The notes under the pieces: generated by a model
What the model was told of the DNA's origin: nothing
The model's input: only the letters and a program-made list of their open reading frames with translations
Database searches by the model: none
NCBI GenBank assembly: GCA_902611415.1
Contig: CACLZM010000004.1
Location: forward strand, 71,628 to 125,181
Source: an uncultured Alphaproteobacteria bacterium
GTDB taxonomy: Bacteria; Pseudomonadota; Alphaproteobacteria; HIMB59
Reading direction: 5' to 3'
DNA length: 53,554 bases
Position numbers and translations under genes: made by a program
Shown here: one piece after another, positions 1 to 8,980 of the stretch
Position numbering within the stretch: position 1 is the stretch's first letter
Layout: each line of letters begins with the position of its first letter

Positions 1-791
1 AATGCTTCACGTTTTAAATTGATTGATGCTAGTTCAGTCGCCGATCCTGGACCCCCTGAAGTAAGCTCAGCGACCAGATCAAACATTTTGAAATTCTCGA
101 TCCCTCTAAATAATAATGCAAGAAGTAGAAAAGGAAGGACAGATGGCAATGTTATATGGATAAATTGCTGCCACTTACTAGCTCGGTCAACTTCTGCAGC
201 CTCGTACAAATAATTTGGGATTGATCTTAATCCTGCCAGACAAATTAACATGGTAAAAGGTGTCCACATCCATGTATCGACAATCACAATTGACCAAGGG
301 GCTAAAGTGCTTGAACCAATCATATCAAAAATACCAAAGTCATAGAAAAAATTAACTACGTAATTAAATAAACCTACTTGAGGATTATATAAGTAAGTCC
401 AAAATACACCTACGACTGCGGGGGAAAGCATCATTGGTAAAACTATTAAAGTAGTGAGTAGTTCATTGCCTTTAAATTTTTTATTTAAAAGAAGAGCAAG
501 ACCCAATCCAATTAATGCTTGTAAGACTAATGTCCAACAAACGAAGTGGGCAGTTATCTGCATCTTTTCCCATATCTCTTCTTTTCCTAAAATCTTTTTA
601 TAGTTTTTTAAACCCACAAATTTTACCTCTCTACCTATTTTATTGGCATAAAAGTTGGTGAATGACATCCTTATGGCATAGATGAGAGGATAAATATTTA
701 TAGCAAGTAATAGAATTAAAGTTGGTGCTATGAAAATCCAGGCTATTGCTTTATCAGATAAGCCTTTGAACTTTTTAACAGCACTTTTCAT
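1..791 (-). CDS. ABC sugar transporter permease, MalF/UgpA type (3' end cut by window)
   Basis: Inner-membrane permease of a carbohydrate ABC importer. Reading from the ATG at 791 gives a protein beginning MKSAVKKFKGLSDKAIAW, then a first membrane helix ending in NIYPLIYAIRMSF, as in MalF/UgpA/LacF proteins. Several more hydrophobic segments follow, then the cytoplasmic EAA loop (EAAEVDRASKWQQFIHITLP), which docks on the ATPase. About 263 codons are present and the frame stays open to base 1, so the C-terminus lies outside the window. It follows the binding protein gene at 847-2157 in the same direction, separated by a hairpin. A second permease (MalG type) and an ATPase would be expected to the left. 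The permease identity is secure; the sugar is unknown. Confidence 0.9.
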   Translation of the reverse strand, partial: MKSAVKKFKGLSDKAIAWIFIAPTLILLLAINIYPLIYAIRMSFTNFYANKIGREVKFVGLKNYKKILGKEEIWEKMQITAHFVCWTLVLQALIGLGLALLLNKKFKGNELLTTLIVLPMMLSPAVVGVFWTYLYNPQVGLFNYVVNFFYDFGIFDMIGSSTLAPWSIVIVDTWMWTPFTMLICLAGLRSIPNYLYEAAEVDRASKWQQFIHITLPSVLPFLLLALLFRGIENFKMFDLVAELTSGGPGSATELASINLKREA

Positions 792-806
792 ATATGTTTT
801 AGATTG

Positions 807-830
807 AAGGGCGGGATTAATCCCACCCTT
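807..830 (-). terminator. Hairpin between binding-protein and permease genes (attenuator-like)
   Basis: An inverted repeat with arms 807-816 and 821-830, one C/A mismatch and a 4-base loop. The core GGGATTAATCCC (813-824) is a perfect palindrome. On the minus strand it lies just after the binding protein stop and 16 bases before the permease start. The bases after the stem have no long T-run, so partial termination or protection of the upstream mRNA 3' end is more likely than full termination. Confidence 0.6.
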
Positions 831-846
831 TATATTAATTTAGTGA

Positions 847-2157
847 TTAAATTTTACCGTCGTCTTCGAAGACTTCAGTCCAATCATCAATGATTTTGTC
901 TAATGCGTCTTTTGCAGAACCTTTTCCATTCACAACGTAGTCATGAATTCTCTCCTGCATTGGAAGCATTAATTCAACAAATGTAGGCTCTTGCCAAAAG
1001 TCTTTGACGATGCCCATTGAGTCAAGGAAGCCTTGTGCGTAAACAGCTGAGTCGACGAAATCAGGTGATCCAAGAACATCCATATGACATGAATATCCTC
1101 CTAAATCCCACCATTTTTGTTGAATATCTGGCTTTGCAAACCACTTCATGTATTCAAGAGCCAAGTCTTGTTTATCAGAGTAACTCACAACTGAGATACC
1201 TTGACCACCAAGAGTAGCTGCACATACGTTTTGACATGGGTTAGCAAAGAAACCAGAAACTCTTCCGTCACTGTCTTCTTTAGAAACGCCAGGCCAGAAA
1301 GCATACCAGTTCATTTGAAATGCAACCTGTCCTGATTTATATGCATCAAGATTTGCGACCATATAAGCATCTGAATGCCCTGGAGGTGCACAGTCTTCAT
1401 ACATTTTTCTATAAAATTCAACAGCCTCTACAGAAGCATCTGAGTTGAAGTAACCATCCATCTCGTATGGGTTATCAGGATTTTCGTACTGCATACCCCA
1501 TGCATACATGGCTGCTGTTACACCCATGGTGATACCTTCAGATCCACGCTCTGTGTTGATGGCTGCACCATATCTTACTTGTCCATCAATTTCTCTTCCT
1601 TGGAAGAAAGTACACATGTCATATAACTCATCCCAAGTTTTTGGAACACCTAGATCATATCCATGCTTACTTTTAAATTCAGCTTGAAGCTCTGGTCTAT
1701 CAAACCAGTCTTTTCGATAAGCCCATGCTAAAGCATCACCCATTGCTGGGAGAGCGTAATAGTTAGGTGATCCTTTTGGCCATGTTGAATATGCGTAAAC
1801 AGTTGCTGGGTTAAAATCATCCATTGAAATTCCGTTAGCATCAAAGAAATCATTTAGCTTAACATAGTGACCATATTCAGCACCTTGTCCAATCCACTGT
1901 GAGTCACCAATTAACAAGTCAAAAGTTTTACCTTGGTTATTTAACTCGTTAAGCATTCTCTCAGCAAAATTTGGCCATGGCACAAATTCGAAGTTCATTT
2001 CAACACCTGTTTCAGCTGTAAATTCTTTACTTAGTTCTTGTAATGCGTTAGCAGGATCCCAAGCGGCCCAGCCCAAAGTCAAAGACTCAGATTTAGCATT
2101 CAAAGAAAAAAGTAAGGCAAAAACAGGAACTAGAAATACAGATAGTATTTTTTTCAT
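847..2157 (-). CDS. Extracellular sugar-binding protein of ABC importer (family 1)
   Basis: Periplasmic solute-binding protein that delivers a carbohydrate to the permease at 1-791. The start is placed at the ATG at 2157 (436 aa) and not further upstream, because a strong ribosome binding site (GAGGAGG) lies about 10 bases before it and the protein then opens with a signal peptide (MKKILSVF...FSLNAKSES). The mature chain shows family-1 features: an early LGWAAWDPANALQELSKEF segment, a WPNFAERMLNEL segment, and a late PDIQQKWWDLGGY-type C-lobe. The length of about 420-440 aa is normal. It is divergent from the isomerase/dehydrogenase pair at 2306-4520, which may act on the imported sugar. The substrate cannot be read from sequence. 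Confidence 0.9.
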   Translation of the reverse strand: MKKILSVFLVPVFALLFSLNAKSESLTLGWAAWDPANALQELSKEFTAETGVEMNFEFVPWPNFAERMLNELNNQGKTFDLLIGDSQWIGQGAEYGHYVKLNDFFDANGISMDDFNPATVYAYSTWPKGSPNYYALPAMGDALAWAYRKDWFDRPELQAEFKSKHGYDLGVPKTWDELYDMCTFFQGREIDGQVRYGAAINTERGSEGITMGVTAAMYAWGMQYENPDNPYEMDGYFNSDASVEAVEFYRKMYEDCAPPGHSDAYMVANLDAYKSGQVAFQMNWYAFWPGVSKEDSDGRVSGFFANPCQNVCAATLGGQGISVVSYSDKQDLALEYMKWFAKPDIQQKWWDLGGYSCHMDVLGSPDFVDSAVYAQGFLDSMGIVKDFWQEPTFVELMLPMQERIHDYVVNGKGSAKDALDKIIDDWTEVFEDDGKI

Positions 2158-2305
2158 GTTATTATTCCTCCTCTTTAATAACAAAACTGGCTAATTATAC
2201 AGTCTTTTTAGATATTTATAAATGCAGATTATTCATATTTTTAAAAACATTTTAAATAGCAGTTAAGTGTAATATTATAGTTTGTCGCAGGAGGGGGGTT
2301 AAGCG
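2158..2305. promoter_or_regulatory. Divergent intergenic region with promoters for both flanking operons
   Basis: This 148-base AT-rich stretch separates divergent start codons, so it must hold both promoters. The minus-strand gene has GAGGAGG near its start. The plus-strand gene has AGGAGGGGGG at 2289-2298, 7 bases before the ATG. A TATTAT-like box lies near 2273-2278 for the plus direction. No clear operator palindrome was seen. Confidence 0.5.
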
Positions 2306-3358
2306 ATGTCTATAAAAGGTCCAGCTATATTTTTAGCTCAATTTGCAGGTGATGATGCTCCGTTTAACAATTTAGAGAATATCTCAAAATGGGCTAGTGA
2401 TTTGGGATACTTAGGTGTTCAGATACCTAGTTGGGATGAGAGGTTAATTAATTTAAAACAAGCATCTGAAAGCAAAGATTACTGTGACGAAATAAAAGGG
2501 ACTCTTAAAAGTTTTAATTTAAATATAACTGAGCTTTCTACACATCTCCAAGGTCAACTTGTAGCTGTTCATCCTGCATATGACTCTGTATTTGATGGTT
2601 TTGCAGCCTCAGAGGTAAGAGGAAATCCATCTGCAAGGCAGCAATGGGCAGTTGATCAATTAATGATGGCCGCTAAGGCTTCGAAAAATTTTGGATTGAC
2701 TGAACATGTCACTTTTTCAGGAGCATTGGCTTGGCCATATGTTTATCCATGGCCTCAAAGACCAGAAGGGTTAGTTGAAACTGCATTTGATGAACTGGCT
2801 AAAAGGTGGAAACCTATTCTTAATGAATTTGATGAGTGTGGGGTGAATTTATGTTATGAAATTCATCCAGGCGAGGATCTTTTTGATGGAATAACTTTTG
2901 AAATGTTTCTAGATAAAGTAGGGAATCATGAGCGCTGCAACATGTTATATGATCCTAGCCACTTTGTTTTGCAGCATTTAGATTATTTGCAGCATATTGA
3001 TATTTATCACGAGAAAATAAAAATGTTTCATGTGAAAGACGCAGAACTCAATCCCACTGGTAAACAAGGGGTCTATAGTGGATTTCAATCTTGGAAGAAC
3101 AGAGCAGGTCGATTTAGATCTTTAGGAGATGGGCAAGTCGATTTCAAGTCAATTTTCTCCAAACTTACTACTTACGGCTTTGATGGATGGGCTGTTTTAG
3201 AATGGGAATGTGCTTTGAAACATCCTGAAGACGGAGCTAAAGAGGGTTCTGTATTTATTAAAGATCATTTAATTAGATTTACCGAGAATGCTTTCGATGA
3301 TTTTGCCGATGCTGGTACTGATCAAGATGCAAACAAAAAAATGCTTGGAATTGAATGA
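2306..3358 (+). CDS. Sugar phosphate isomerase/epimerase-like TIM-barrel protein (AP endonuclease family 2)
   Basis: A 350-aa protein of the xylose-isomerase-like TIM-barrel superfamily, usually metal-dependent isomerases or epimerases of sugars and cyclitols. Metal-ligand type motifs are visible in order: CYEIHPGEDLFDG (Glu), NMLYDPSHFVLQ (Asp/His), KMFHVKDAELN (His/Asp) and a final AVLEWECALKHPEDGA (Glu). The ATG at 2306 follows a very strong ribosome binding site. It is followed after 4 bases by a Gfo/Idh/MocA dehydrogenase, a pairing common in oxidised-sugar and inositol catabolism (3-keto-sugar chemistry). Members are poorly separated by sequence alone, so IolE-, IolI- or keto-sugar-isomerase-like roles are all possible. 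Confidence 0.85.
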   Translation: MSIKGPAIFLAQFAGDDAPFNNLENISKWASDLGYLGVQIPSWDERLINLKQASESKDYCDEIKGTLKSFNLNITELSTHLQGQLVAVHPAYDSVFDGFAASEVRGNPSARQQWAVDQLMMAAKASKNFGLTEHVTFSGALAWPYVYPWPQRPEGLVETAFDELAKRWKPILNEFDECGVNLCYEIHPGEDLFDGITFEMFLDKVGNHERCNMLYDPSHFVLQHLDYLQHIDIYHEKIKMFHVKDAELNPTGKQGVYSGFQSWKNRAGRFRSLGDGQVDFKSIFSKLTTYGFDGWAVLEWECALKHPEDGAKEGSVFIKDHLIRFTENAFDDFADAGTDQDANKKMLGIE

Positions 3359-3362
3359 TAAT

Positions 3363-4520
3363 ATGACCAAAAAATTAAAATTAGGAATGGTTGGTGGTGG
3401 CTCAGGAGCATTTATTGGAGAAGTTCACCGTATAGCATCTAGAATTGATGACCGCTTTGAACTGGTCGCTGGTGCCTTTTCATCTAATCCTGAAAAAGCT
3501 CAAGCCTCTGGCAGAGATATTGGAATAGCAGATGAAAGGAATTATAAAGACTACCTTGAAATGGTCGAAAAAGAATTGATCAGAGAGGATAAAATAGATG
3601 CTGTAGCCATAGTGACACCAAATCATATGCACCATCCGATCGCTAAAGCTTTCATGGAGAAAGGTTTTAACATAATTTGTGACAAACCCCTTGCCATGAA
3701 TGTTAATCAATGTGAGGAACTAATAAAATGTAAAAAAGACAATAACGTTCTTTTTGCTTTAACTCATAACTACACTGGTTATCCCATGATTAGGAATGCC
3801 AGAGCTCTTTGTAAGAGAGGTGACTTAGGTGAAATAAGAGTAATTCAAGCAGAGTATGCTCAAGATTGGCTGACCGAAGATTTAGAAAATAGAATTAATG
3901 ATGGGGGAAACAAACAGGCCTCTTGGAGAACTGATCCTAATCAATCAGGTGCTGGTGGATGTATTGGTGACATTGGAACTCATGCTTACAATCTGATTAG
4001 GTTTATAACTGATCTCAATACTGAGGAGATATCTGCAGAGTTAACATCTTTTGTGCCTGGGAGAAAATTAGATGATAATGCTCAAATATCGATACGATTT
4101 AAAGGAGGAGCAAAAGGTACTATTTGGTCTTCTCAAGTAGCCCCAGGAAATGAAAATCATTTACAAATAAGAATTTATGGTAATAAGGCCGGACTAGAAT
4201 GGTGTCAAGAAGATCCAAATTACCTTTACTTTACAAAATTTGGAGAACCCAAACAAAAAATTACAAGGGGTGGATCAGGTGCTATGAGCGATGCAGGAGA
4301 TGTTACTAGAATTCCTGCTGGACACCCCGAGGGATATTTAGAGGGCTTCGCAAATATCTATACAGATGTAGCTAATGCGCTAATTGATCAGAAAAATGGC
4401 AAATTTAATGAGGAAAATCACCATTTTCCAAGTGTAGAAGATGGACTTGAAGGTATTAAATTTATCGAAAGGTCAATCGCCTCTAGCTCATCAAATTCAA
4501 GCTGGGTAAGTTTCAATTAA
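3363..4520 (+). CDS. Gfo/Idh/MocA family NAD(P)-dependent sugar dehydrogenase
   Basis: Oxidoreductase of the glucose-fructose oxidoreductase/inositol dehydrogenase family, 385 aa. The start is taken at the ATG at 3363, directly after the stop at 3358, because the protein then opens with the Rossmann strand (KLKLGMVGGGSGAFIG). The family signature around the catalytic lysine is CDKPLAMNVNQCEELI. The later GGCIGDIGTHAYNLIRF holds the His expected in the active site. It probably oxidises a sugar or cyclitol hydroxyl using NAD(P), in one transcript with the TIM-barrel protein upstream. It meets the aldo/keto reductase gene tail to tail, sharing 4 bases. The substrate is unknown. Confidence 0.87.
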   Translation: MTKKLKLGMVGGGSGAFIGEVHRIASRIDDRFELVAGAFSSNPEKAQASGRDIGIADERNYKDYLEMVEKELIREDKIDAVAIVTPNHMHHPIAKAFMEKGFNIICDKPLAMNVNQCEELIKCKKDNNVLFALTHNYTGYPMIRNARALCKRGDLGEIRVIQAEYAQDWLTEDLENRINDGGNKQASWRTDPNQSGAGGCIGDIGTHAYNLIRFITDLNTEEISAELTSFVPGRKLDDNAQISIRFKGGAKGTIWSSQVAPGNENHLQIRIYGNKAGLEWCQEDPNYLYFTKFGEPKQKITRGGSGAMSDAGDVTRIPAGHPEGYLEGFANIYTDVANALIDQKNGKFNEENHHFPSVEDGLEGIKFIERSIASSSSNSSWVSFN

Positions 4521-5470
4521 TTCCAACTTAGTTTTTTACGTGTTTCCCAATAATCTTGAGTGGACAGGCTAAAAGACTCAAGAGAGGGCAATTCGGTATC
4601 TATTTTTTCAAGACAACTTAAATTTTCATCCAACTGTTTGATTGTTGATGCTCCTGTTAGACAAATTTTAACAAACGGTAGTCGATAAACCCAGAGATAA
4701 GACAATTGCTCCAAAGTTAAATCCATAGATGAGGCAACTGACTTTAATTCTTTAATTTTGTTTTGATGAAATTCTTTATTTGAATTAGTTAGTCTTCCAT
4801 TTGAGAAAATCTCTTTTGCAATTACATTGATCTTTTTTTCAGATACTTCTTTTAAAATGGAAATACAAGATTGGTCAAAGATATTAATGGTCGTTTGTAA
4901 ATAAGAAAATAGATTAAGTTTTTCATTCTTAATTAAAAGGTCATTAATAGTTTTCTCTTGATCTGGGCCACTTGTTGAGATTCCTATTTCTATTCCATTT
5001 TTTTTTATTGTCTCAAGCTCCTTTAGAACATTAATATCATCTAAGACTTTACTTTCTGAATTGACAGAATGGATGTGGTAAAGATCAATACTTTTTCCTA
5101 AATTAAGTCTTGTCTCCACCCATTGTTGTTTTAAAAATTCAACTGAGTGATCTTTTCTTTCATGTTGATCTGCCTGAACTTCCCAATTTGCTAAATATTC
5201 ATAGCCCCACTTAGACCCCACAAAACCATCAAATTGTTTTTGAGCTCTAATCCAACTAGATAAAAATTCCTCAGCATTCCCATATACCCTTGCCGCATCG
5301 AAATATCGAATACCTCTCTTGTAAGCATGACTAAGTACTTCGTGACAATGAGATCTCATAGAATTTTTTGATATGTCGCTGCCTAAATCTGAACTATGAC
5401 CAATGTTTATATATCCGGGCCTCCCAAGAGAAGCCAATCCTAGGCCTATTTTATTGTCTAATTTAAACAA
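4517..5470 (-). CDS. Aldo/keto reductase
   Basis: A 317-aa NAD(P)-dependent (beta/alpha)8 oxidoreductase. The catalytic tetrad of the family is visible: Asp58 and Tyr63 in FDAARVYGNAEEF, Lys87 in GSKWGYEY, and a His in YHIHSVN (132/134). The opening IGLGLASLGRPGY resembles aldose 1-dehydrogenase/fucose-dehydrogenase-like members. The proposed start is a TTG at 5470 that overlaps the HAD gene by 8 bases; no upstream ATG fits. It is the last gene of the long minus-strand directon that includes xylose isomerase, so a sugar or aldehyde substrate is plausible but not shown. Confidence 0.8.
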   Translation of the reverse strand: MFKLDNKIGLGLASLGRPGYINIGHSSDLGSDISKNSMRSHCHEVLSHAYKRGIRYFDAARVYGNAEEFLSSWIRAQKQFDGFVGSKWGYEYLANWEVQADQHERKDHSVEFLKQQWVETRLNLGKSIDLYHIHSVNSESKVLDDINVLKELETIKKNGIEIGISTSGPDQEKTINDLLIKNEKLNLFSYLQTTINIFDQSCISILKEVSEKKINVIAKEIFSNGRLTNSNKEFHQNKIKELKSVASSMDLTLEQLSYLWVYRLPFVKICLTGASTIKQLDENLSCLEKIDTELPSLESFSLSTQDYWETRKKLSWN

Positions 5471-6068
5471 TTATATGATTTGCTATTTGACTTTTTATTG
5501 TCAGTGGGTCAGTTAAATGAATAGTTTGAAAGCCAAGTGATTGCGCCGCCTCAATATTTTCAATACGATCATCAATGAAAAGAGTTTGTTCAGGTGTTAA
5601 ATTAAATCTTAAAATCGCTAATTTATAAATTTCAGGGTCTGGTTTTACTAAAAACTCTCTACCAGAGATAATTTTATCATCAAATTCTTTCAGGAATGGG
5701 TGTTGATCTTCCATACCCTCATAAGTCTCATCTGACCAGTTTGACAAGACATAGCAGGGATAACCACTTGATTTTATTTTTCGAAAAATATCAACTGTAT
5801 CTTGATAAACCCCGTTAACCATATTCCTGTGATTTGGATAATATTGCTTTATTTCATTCTCATAATTAGGGAAATTTTTTATTGCATCTTTAACTGCGTC
5901 ATCAATTTTTACTCCAGCATCGCATCTCATATCTAAATGAGGGAACGCGATTGTATTCATAAAATATTCTCTTTTAGTTTGATCAGGAATAATATTTTTA
6001 AATACATAATGTGGATCCCAATCAAAAAAAACATTACCTAAATCAAATAGAAATTTTGTAATTTTCAT
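5463..6068 (-). CDS. HAD-superfamily phosphatase, YihX-like
   Basis: A 201-aa haloacid-dehalogenase-fold hydrolase. Motifs in order are FDLGNVFFDWD (nucleophile Asp9; the DLGNV form is typical of YihX-like sugar-phosphate phosphatases), YVLSNWSDET (motif II Ser), KPDPEIYKLAI (motif III Lys) and LFIDDRIENIEAA (motif IV acidic pair). The ATG at 6068 is preferred over a TTG 15 bases upstream because it removes an overlap with xylose isomerase and leaves a 4-base gap. Between xylA and an aldo/keto reductase it may recycle a sugar phosphate. The substrate is unproven. Confidence 0.8.
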   Translation of the reverse strand: MKITKFLFDLGNVFFDWDPHYVFKNIIPDQTKREYFMNTIAFPHLDMRCDAGVKIDDAVKDAIKNFPNYENEIKQYYPNHRNMVNGVYQDTVDIFRKIKSSGYPCYVLSNWSDETYEGMEDQHPFLKEFDDKIISGREFLVKPDPEIYKLAILRFNLTPEQTLFIDDRIENIEAAQSLGFQTIHLTDPLTIKSQIANHIIV

Positions 6069-6072
6069 CGAC

Positions 6073-7380
6073 TCAATCGACAAAAGAATTAATTAGATTT
6101 TCAAGATATTCTTGGCGACCGGACTTTGGTTGAGGGTTTAAATTTTTAGCAATGACATTTTTATGAATATCTTCAAGAGACATTGAAGTCATGAGTTGTT
6201 TTTCAGAGGTCCACTGTTCATATCTTTGTTTTAAAAAATTTTCATAACTTCCATCATTAATTATTTTTTCAACAGCAATAAGAGTTCTAGCACAAGTATC
6301 CATAGAGCCAATATGCGCATAGAATAGATCCTCAGGATCTATTGATTGTCTTCTAATCTTAGCATCCATGTTGAGACCTCCTGAGGAAAAACCACCATTT
6401 TTAAAAATGTAGTAAAAAGGCAAAACTAATTCCTCTACATTGTTTGGGAATTGGTCTGTGTCCCATCCTACTAAATAGTCTCCTCTGTTAATATCAATAC
6501 TCCCAAAGATGTCATTGGAAAGTGCATATGCAATCTCGTGCTCGAATGAATGTTTTGCTAAAATAGCGTGATTTTGTTCGATATTTAGCTTGAATTCTCT
6601 TTCTAAACCATATTTTTGAAGAAATGCAAAAACATTAGCAGAGTCAAAATCATATTGATGTTTCGTTGGCTCATGGGGTTTCGGCTCAATGAGGAGTAGA
6701 CCCTTAAAACCAATTTTGTGCTTATGCTCAGCTACCATGTTCAAAAATCTACCAAGCTGATCATATTCTTGTTTCATATTAGTATTTAAAATTGTTTCGT
6801 AACCCTCTCTGCCTCCCCATAAAACATAATTTTGTCCACCTAAAAACATTGTATTTTCCATACACATCTTCACTTGAGCAGCTGCATATTGAAAAACATC
6901 AGGATCAGGATTAGTAGCAGCACCAGACATGTACCTGCGGTGGCTAAATAAATTTGCTGTTCCCCAAAGAAGTTTTACTTTACTTGTTTCAAGTTTTTTT
7001 GAAATTTCATCGATAATGGTTTTTTGAATTTTTTCTGTCTCCAAAAAACTTTTACCCTCTGGAGCAACATCTACGTCATGAAAACAGAAATATGGTATTC
7101 CTAATTTTTCAAAAAAATCGAATGCATTATTGAGCTTATCTTTTGCTTGTTCTATTTTATCTCCTGCTTCCATCCATGGTCTTAAAAATGTCTGTCCTCC
7201 AAAAGGGTCACCCCCTGGCCAATTAAAAGTGTGCCAGTAACATACTGCCATTCTCAGATGTTCCTCTAATGTTTTTCCTAGAATTTTTTTATTAGCATCA
7301 TAAAATTTAAAAGAAAGTGGATTAGTAGAGTCTCTACCTTCATATTTAATTGTAGGTATATCTTTGAAATAATCAGACAT
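6073..7380 (-). CDS. xylA: Xylose isomerase
   Basis: Interconverts D-xylose and D-xylulose (and D-glucose/D-fructose) with two divalent metals in the cytoplasm. At 435 aa it has class II xylose isomerase length. Signatures: the catalytic His101/Asp104 in [21 protein letters not shown] near residue 190, and the metal-binding [16 protein letters not shown] with Glu232 and Lys234. No xylulokinase and no xylose-specific regulator are in the window. It sits 3 bases after a lactonase-like gene and 4 bases before a HAD phosphatase in the directon that carries the dimethylformamidase genes, an unusual place for xylA. The family call is firm; xylose as natural substrate is likely but not certain. Confidence 0.93.
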   Translation of the reverse strand: MSDYFKDIPTIKYEGRDSTNPLSFKFYDANKKILGKTLEEHLRMAVCYWHTFNWPGGDPFGGQTFLRPWMEAGDKIEQAKDKLNNAFDFFEKLGIPYFCFHDVDVAPEGKSFLETEKIQKTIIDEISKKLETSKVKLLWGTANLFSHRRYMSGAATNPDPDVFQYAAAQVKMCMENTMFLGGQNYVLWGGREGYETILNTNMKQEYDQLGRFLNMVAEHKHKIGFKGLLLIEPKPHEPTKHQYDFDSANVFAFLQKYGLEREFKLNIEQNHAILAKHSFEHEIAYALSNDIFGSIDINRGDYLVGWDTDQFPNNVEELVLPFYYIFKNGGFSSGGLNMDAKIRRQSIDPEDLFYAHIGSMDTCARTLIAVEKIINDGSYENFLKQRYEQWTSEKQLMTSMSLEDIHKNVIAKNLNPQPKSGRQEYLENLINSFVD

Positions 7381-7383
7381 AAA

Positions 7384-8337
7384 TTAGTCGTAATAAAACA
7401 TTGGGCCTTTTTTAAATTCTTCCCAAGCATGCGGGTCGTGCCCTGTGACTACTGTAGCATTTTTGTCTTTTGCAATTTTTTTGAGTTTTTTTACAGAGTC
7501 AACAACGTCAACAGCAGAGCAAACAAGACCTGGTAGTGTTAAATTGTTCCAATGATCCATTGTGTAAGCTGCATCTATAGTAAGCAATACATAACCTGAA
7601 TTTGGTAAATTAACTAAAAAAGACTGATGGCCAGGTGCATGCCCCGGAGTAAAAATTACAATTATTGATCCGTCGCCATATAAGTCATAAAAATCATCAT
7701 TTTTATCTCTTAAAAATTTCCAATTAATTCCAGGTTTATCAAAGTCTTTTCTTATATATGCAGGCTTTGAGAACCAATCAGGATTAAAAGCATAATCATA
7801 TTCCTTTTGTTGAACTAGGTGTGTTGCATTAGGAAACCTTCCAACACCACCTGAGTGATCGAGGTGAAGATGAGAATGTAAGACATATCTTATACCTGCT
7901 GGATTAACCCCAATAGAGTTAAGTTGATCAATACAATTTTCAGTTTTTCCCATAATTGGATCATAAGCCGCAACAACAGAACCCCAATGAGCATGTTTAT
8001 CTTCACTGACCTCTTTTGCATTGCCTCCGTCAATGACCACATCCCCTTTTGGGTGTCTTATCAAAAACCATGGAACAGGTATCTCAAAGTCCTCATTAGA
8101 TTGATTCATTTTAATATATTTCATTTTCGTTTTTAGAGTTCCGGTCTGGAACATATAGAGCCTCATGTCAGTAGAAACTTGTGAGTTCGTTAAGTGACTA
8201 TATTCTTTTTTTGACTCTTCAATTGCTTCTTTTATGGAATATTCTTTTACTTTTTGATCTGTTTGTTTATTTGTAATAATTTTATCAAATTGATCTAAAT
8301 CAGATTTTTTGTAACTAACGCTTAATTTTTTTTCCAT
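7384..8337 (-). CDS. Metallo-beta-lactamase-fold hydrolase (N-acyl homoserine lactonase-like)
   Basis: A 317-aa zinc hydrolase. The HxHxDH motif is HLHLDH at residues 156-161. Other ligands are the Asp in LLTIDAAYTMDH and the His in VVTGHDPHAWEEF, which also resembles AttM/AiiA-type lactonases. About 55 extra N-terminal residues, charged and probably helical, precede the core, so it is longer than typical AHL lactonases (250-270 aa). No acyl-homoserine-lactone synthase or LuxR protein is nearby. In this operon a lactone or ester intermediate of amide or sugar catabolism is a more likely target than quorum signals; that is inference. Its ATG directly follows the cupin stop (TAG-ATG). Confidence 0.85.
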   Translation of the reverse strand: MEKKLSVSYKKSDLDQFDKIITNKQTDQKVKEYSIKEAIEESKKEYSHLTNSQVSTDMRLYMFQTGTLKTKMKYIKMNQSNEDFEIPVPWFLIRHPKGDVVIDGGNAKEVSEDKHAHWGSVVAAYDPIMGKTENCIDQLNSIGVNPAGIRYVLHSHLHLDHSGGVGRFPNATHLVQQKEYDYAFNPDWFSKPAYIRKDFDKPGINWKFLRDKNDDFYDLYGDGSIIVIFTPGHAPGHQSFLVNLPNSGYVLLTIDAAYTMDHWNNLTLPGLVCSAVDVVDSVKKLKKIAKDKNATVVTGHDPHAWEEFKKGPMFYYD

Positions 8338-8613
8338 CTACTTAAATTCTATCTCAATAAATTTATAAATAAAATCATTGTTATTAAATACATTGTGGTT
8401 AACTCCCTTTTCTCTAAAGTAGGATCCACCTTTTGCTAGTTTTGAAATTGTCTCCTCACCATCATGATTAACAATTTTTAGCTCCCCATCTAACAAGGGC
8501 ACTACCACATAATCGTATTCATGAATATGCTGGCCAGTTGAGTCCCCAACTTCAAAAGACCACTCTGTAACTCTAGTTTTTTGATTATCAATCATGACAT
8601 TGGCTTTAGCCAT
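8338..8613 (-). CDS. Small single-domain cupin
   Basis: A 91-aa cupin. The ATG at 8613 is chosen because the frame further upstream (to 8817) would overlap the preceding gene by 200 bases and encodes no cupin-like sequence. Residues VTEWSFEVGDSTGQHIHEYD hold the cupin-1 His pair and acid, GGSYFREKGVNHNVFN holds cupin motif 2, and DYVVVPLLDGELKIV is the connecting barrel. It resembles the family of about 90-110 aa cupins found near catabolic enzymes. The gap to the upstream stop is 4 bases and to the next gene 0. It may be an isomerase, lyase or sensor of a small acid; no function is assigned. Confidence 0.75.
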   Translation of the reverse strand: MAKANVMIDNQKTRVTEWSFEVGDSTGQHIHEYDYVVVPLLDGELKIVNHDGEETISKLAKGGSYFREKGVNHNVFNNNDFIYKFIEIEFK

Positions 8614-8617
8614 GTCG

Positions 8618-8977
8618 TTAGATATTTCTACAGGGTACGCTCTCAGCTTTTTCAGCCTTAAGAGCTTCGGCAGCTTTTGTTGCTTTTTCAACTGAGTCGA
8701 AAACAAGTTCAGGAAAAAGAACAAAAGGTTTTGCTCTATCAGCACTGAGCTGTCCAACACACCAGGTTTTACCGGGTTCAACACACATGACCATATATGT
8801 CCCAGGAATAGGACCATAATGTCTATTATTCAAAGCAAAAAGGCACTCTGCCATATCGTTTAATTTATCGATGTCTAGATTTTGAAGTGCTTTTTTTTCT
8901 AATTCATTTAACGGAGTATCCAGAGCGCCAAGTGTCTCTTTCCCCCATGGAATCTCCTGCATATTTTGTTTTTTCAT
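8618..8977 (-). CDS. Conserved-looking small protein of unknown function in the dimethylformamidase operon
   Basis: A 119-aa soluble protein with no family I recognise. Its middle, with MAECLFALNNRHYGPIPGTY and then a CVEPGKTWCVGQLSADR stretch, looks like a compact globular domain. The C-terminus is Lys/Ala/Glu-rich and helical. It has three cysteines (two in the CVEPGKTWC stretch, one near the C-terminus) and no signal peptide or membrane segment. The ATG at 8977 is 3 bases after the large dimethylformamidase subunit stop. A second in-frame ATG five codons later is also possible. Tight linkage suggests a role with the amidohydrolase or its product, but this is context only. Confidence 0.65.
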   Translation of the reverse strand: MKKQNMQEIPWGKETLGALDTPLNELEKKALQNLDIDKLNDMAECLFALNNRHYGPIPGTYMVMCVEPGKTWCVGQLSADRAKPFVLFPELVFDSVEKATKAAEALKAEKAESVPCRNI

Positions 8978-8980
8978 ACT

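Noticed and set aside
8614-8817. Longer cupin frame beginning at 8817
   Set aside because: The extra 68 codons overlap the 119-aa gene and read as unstructured Leu/Lys/Phe sequence; the ATG at 8613 fits cupin length and operon spacing.
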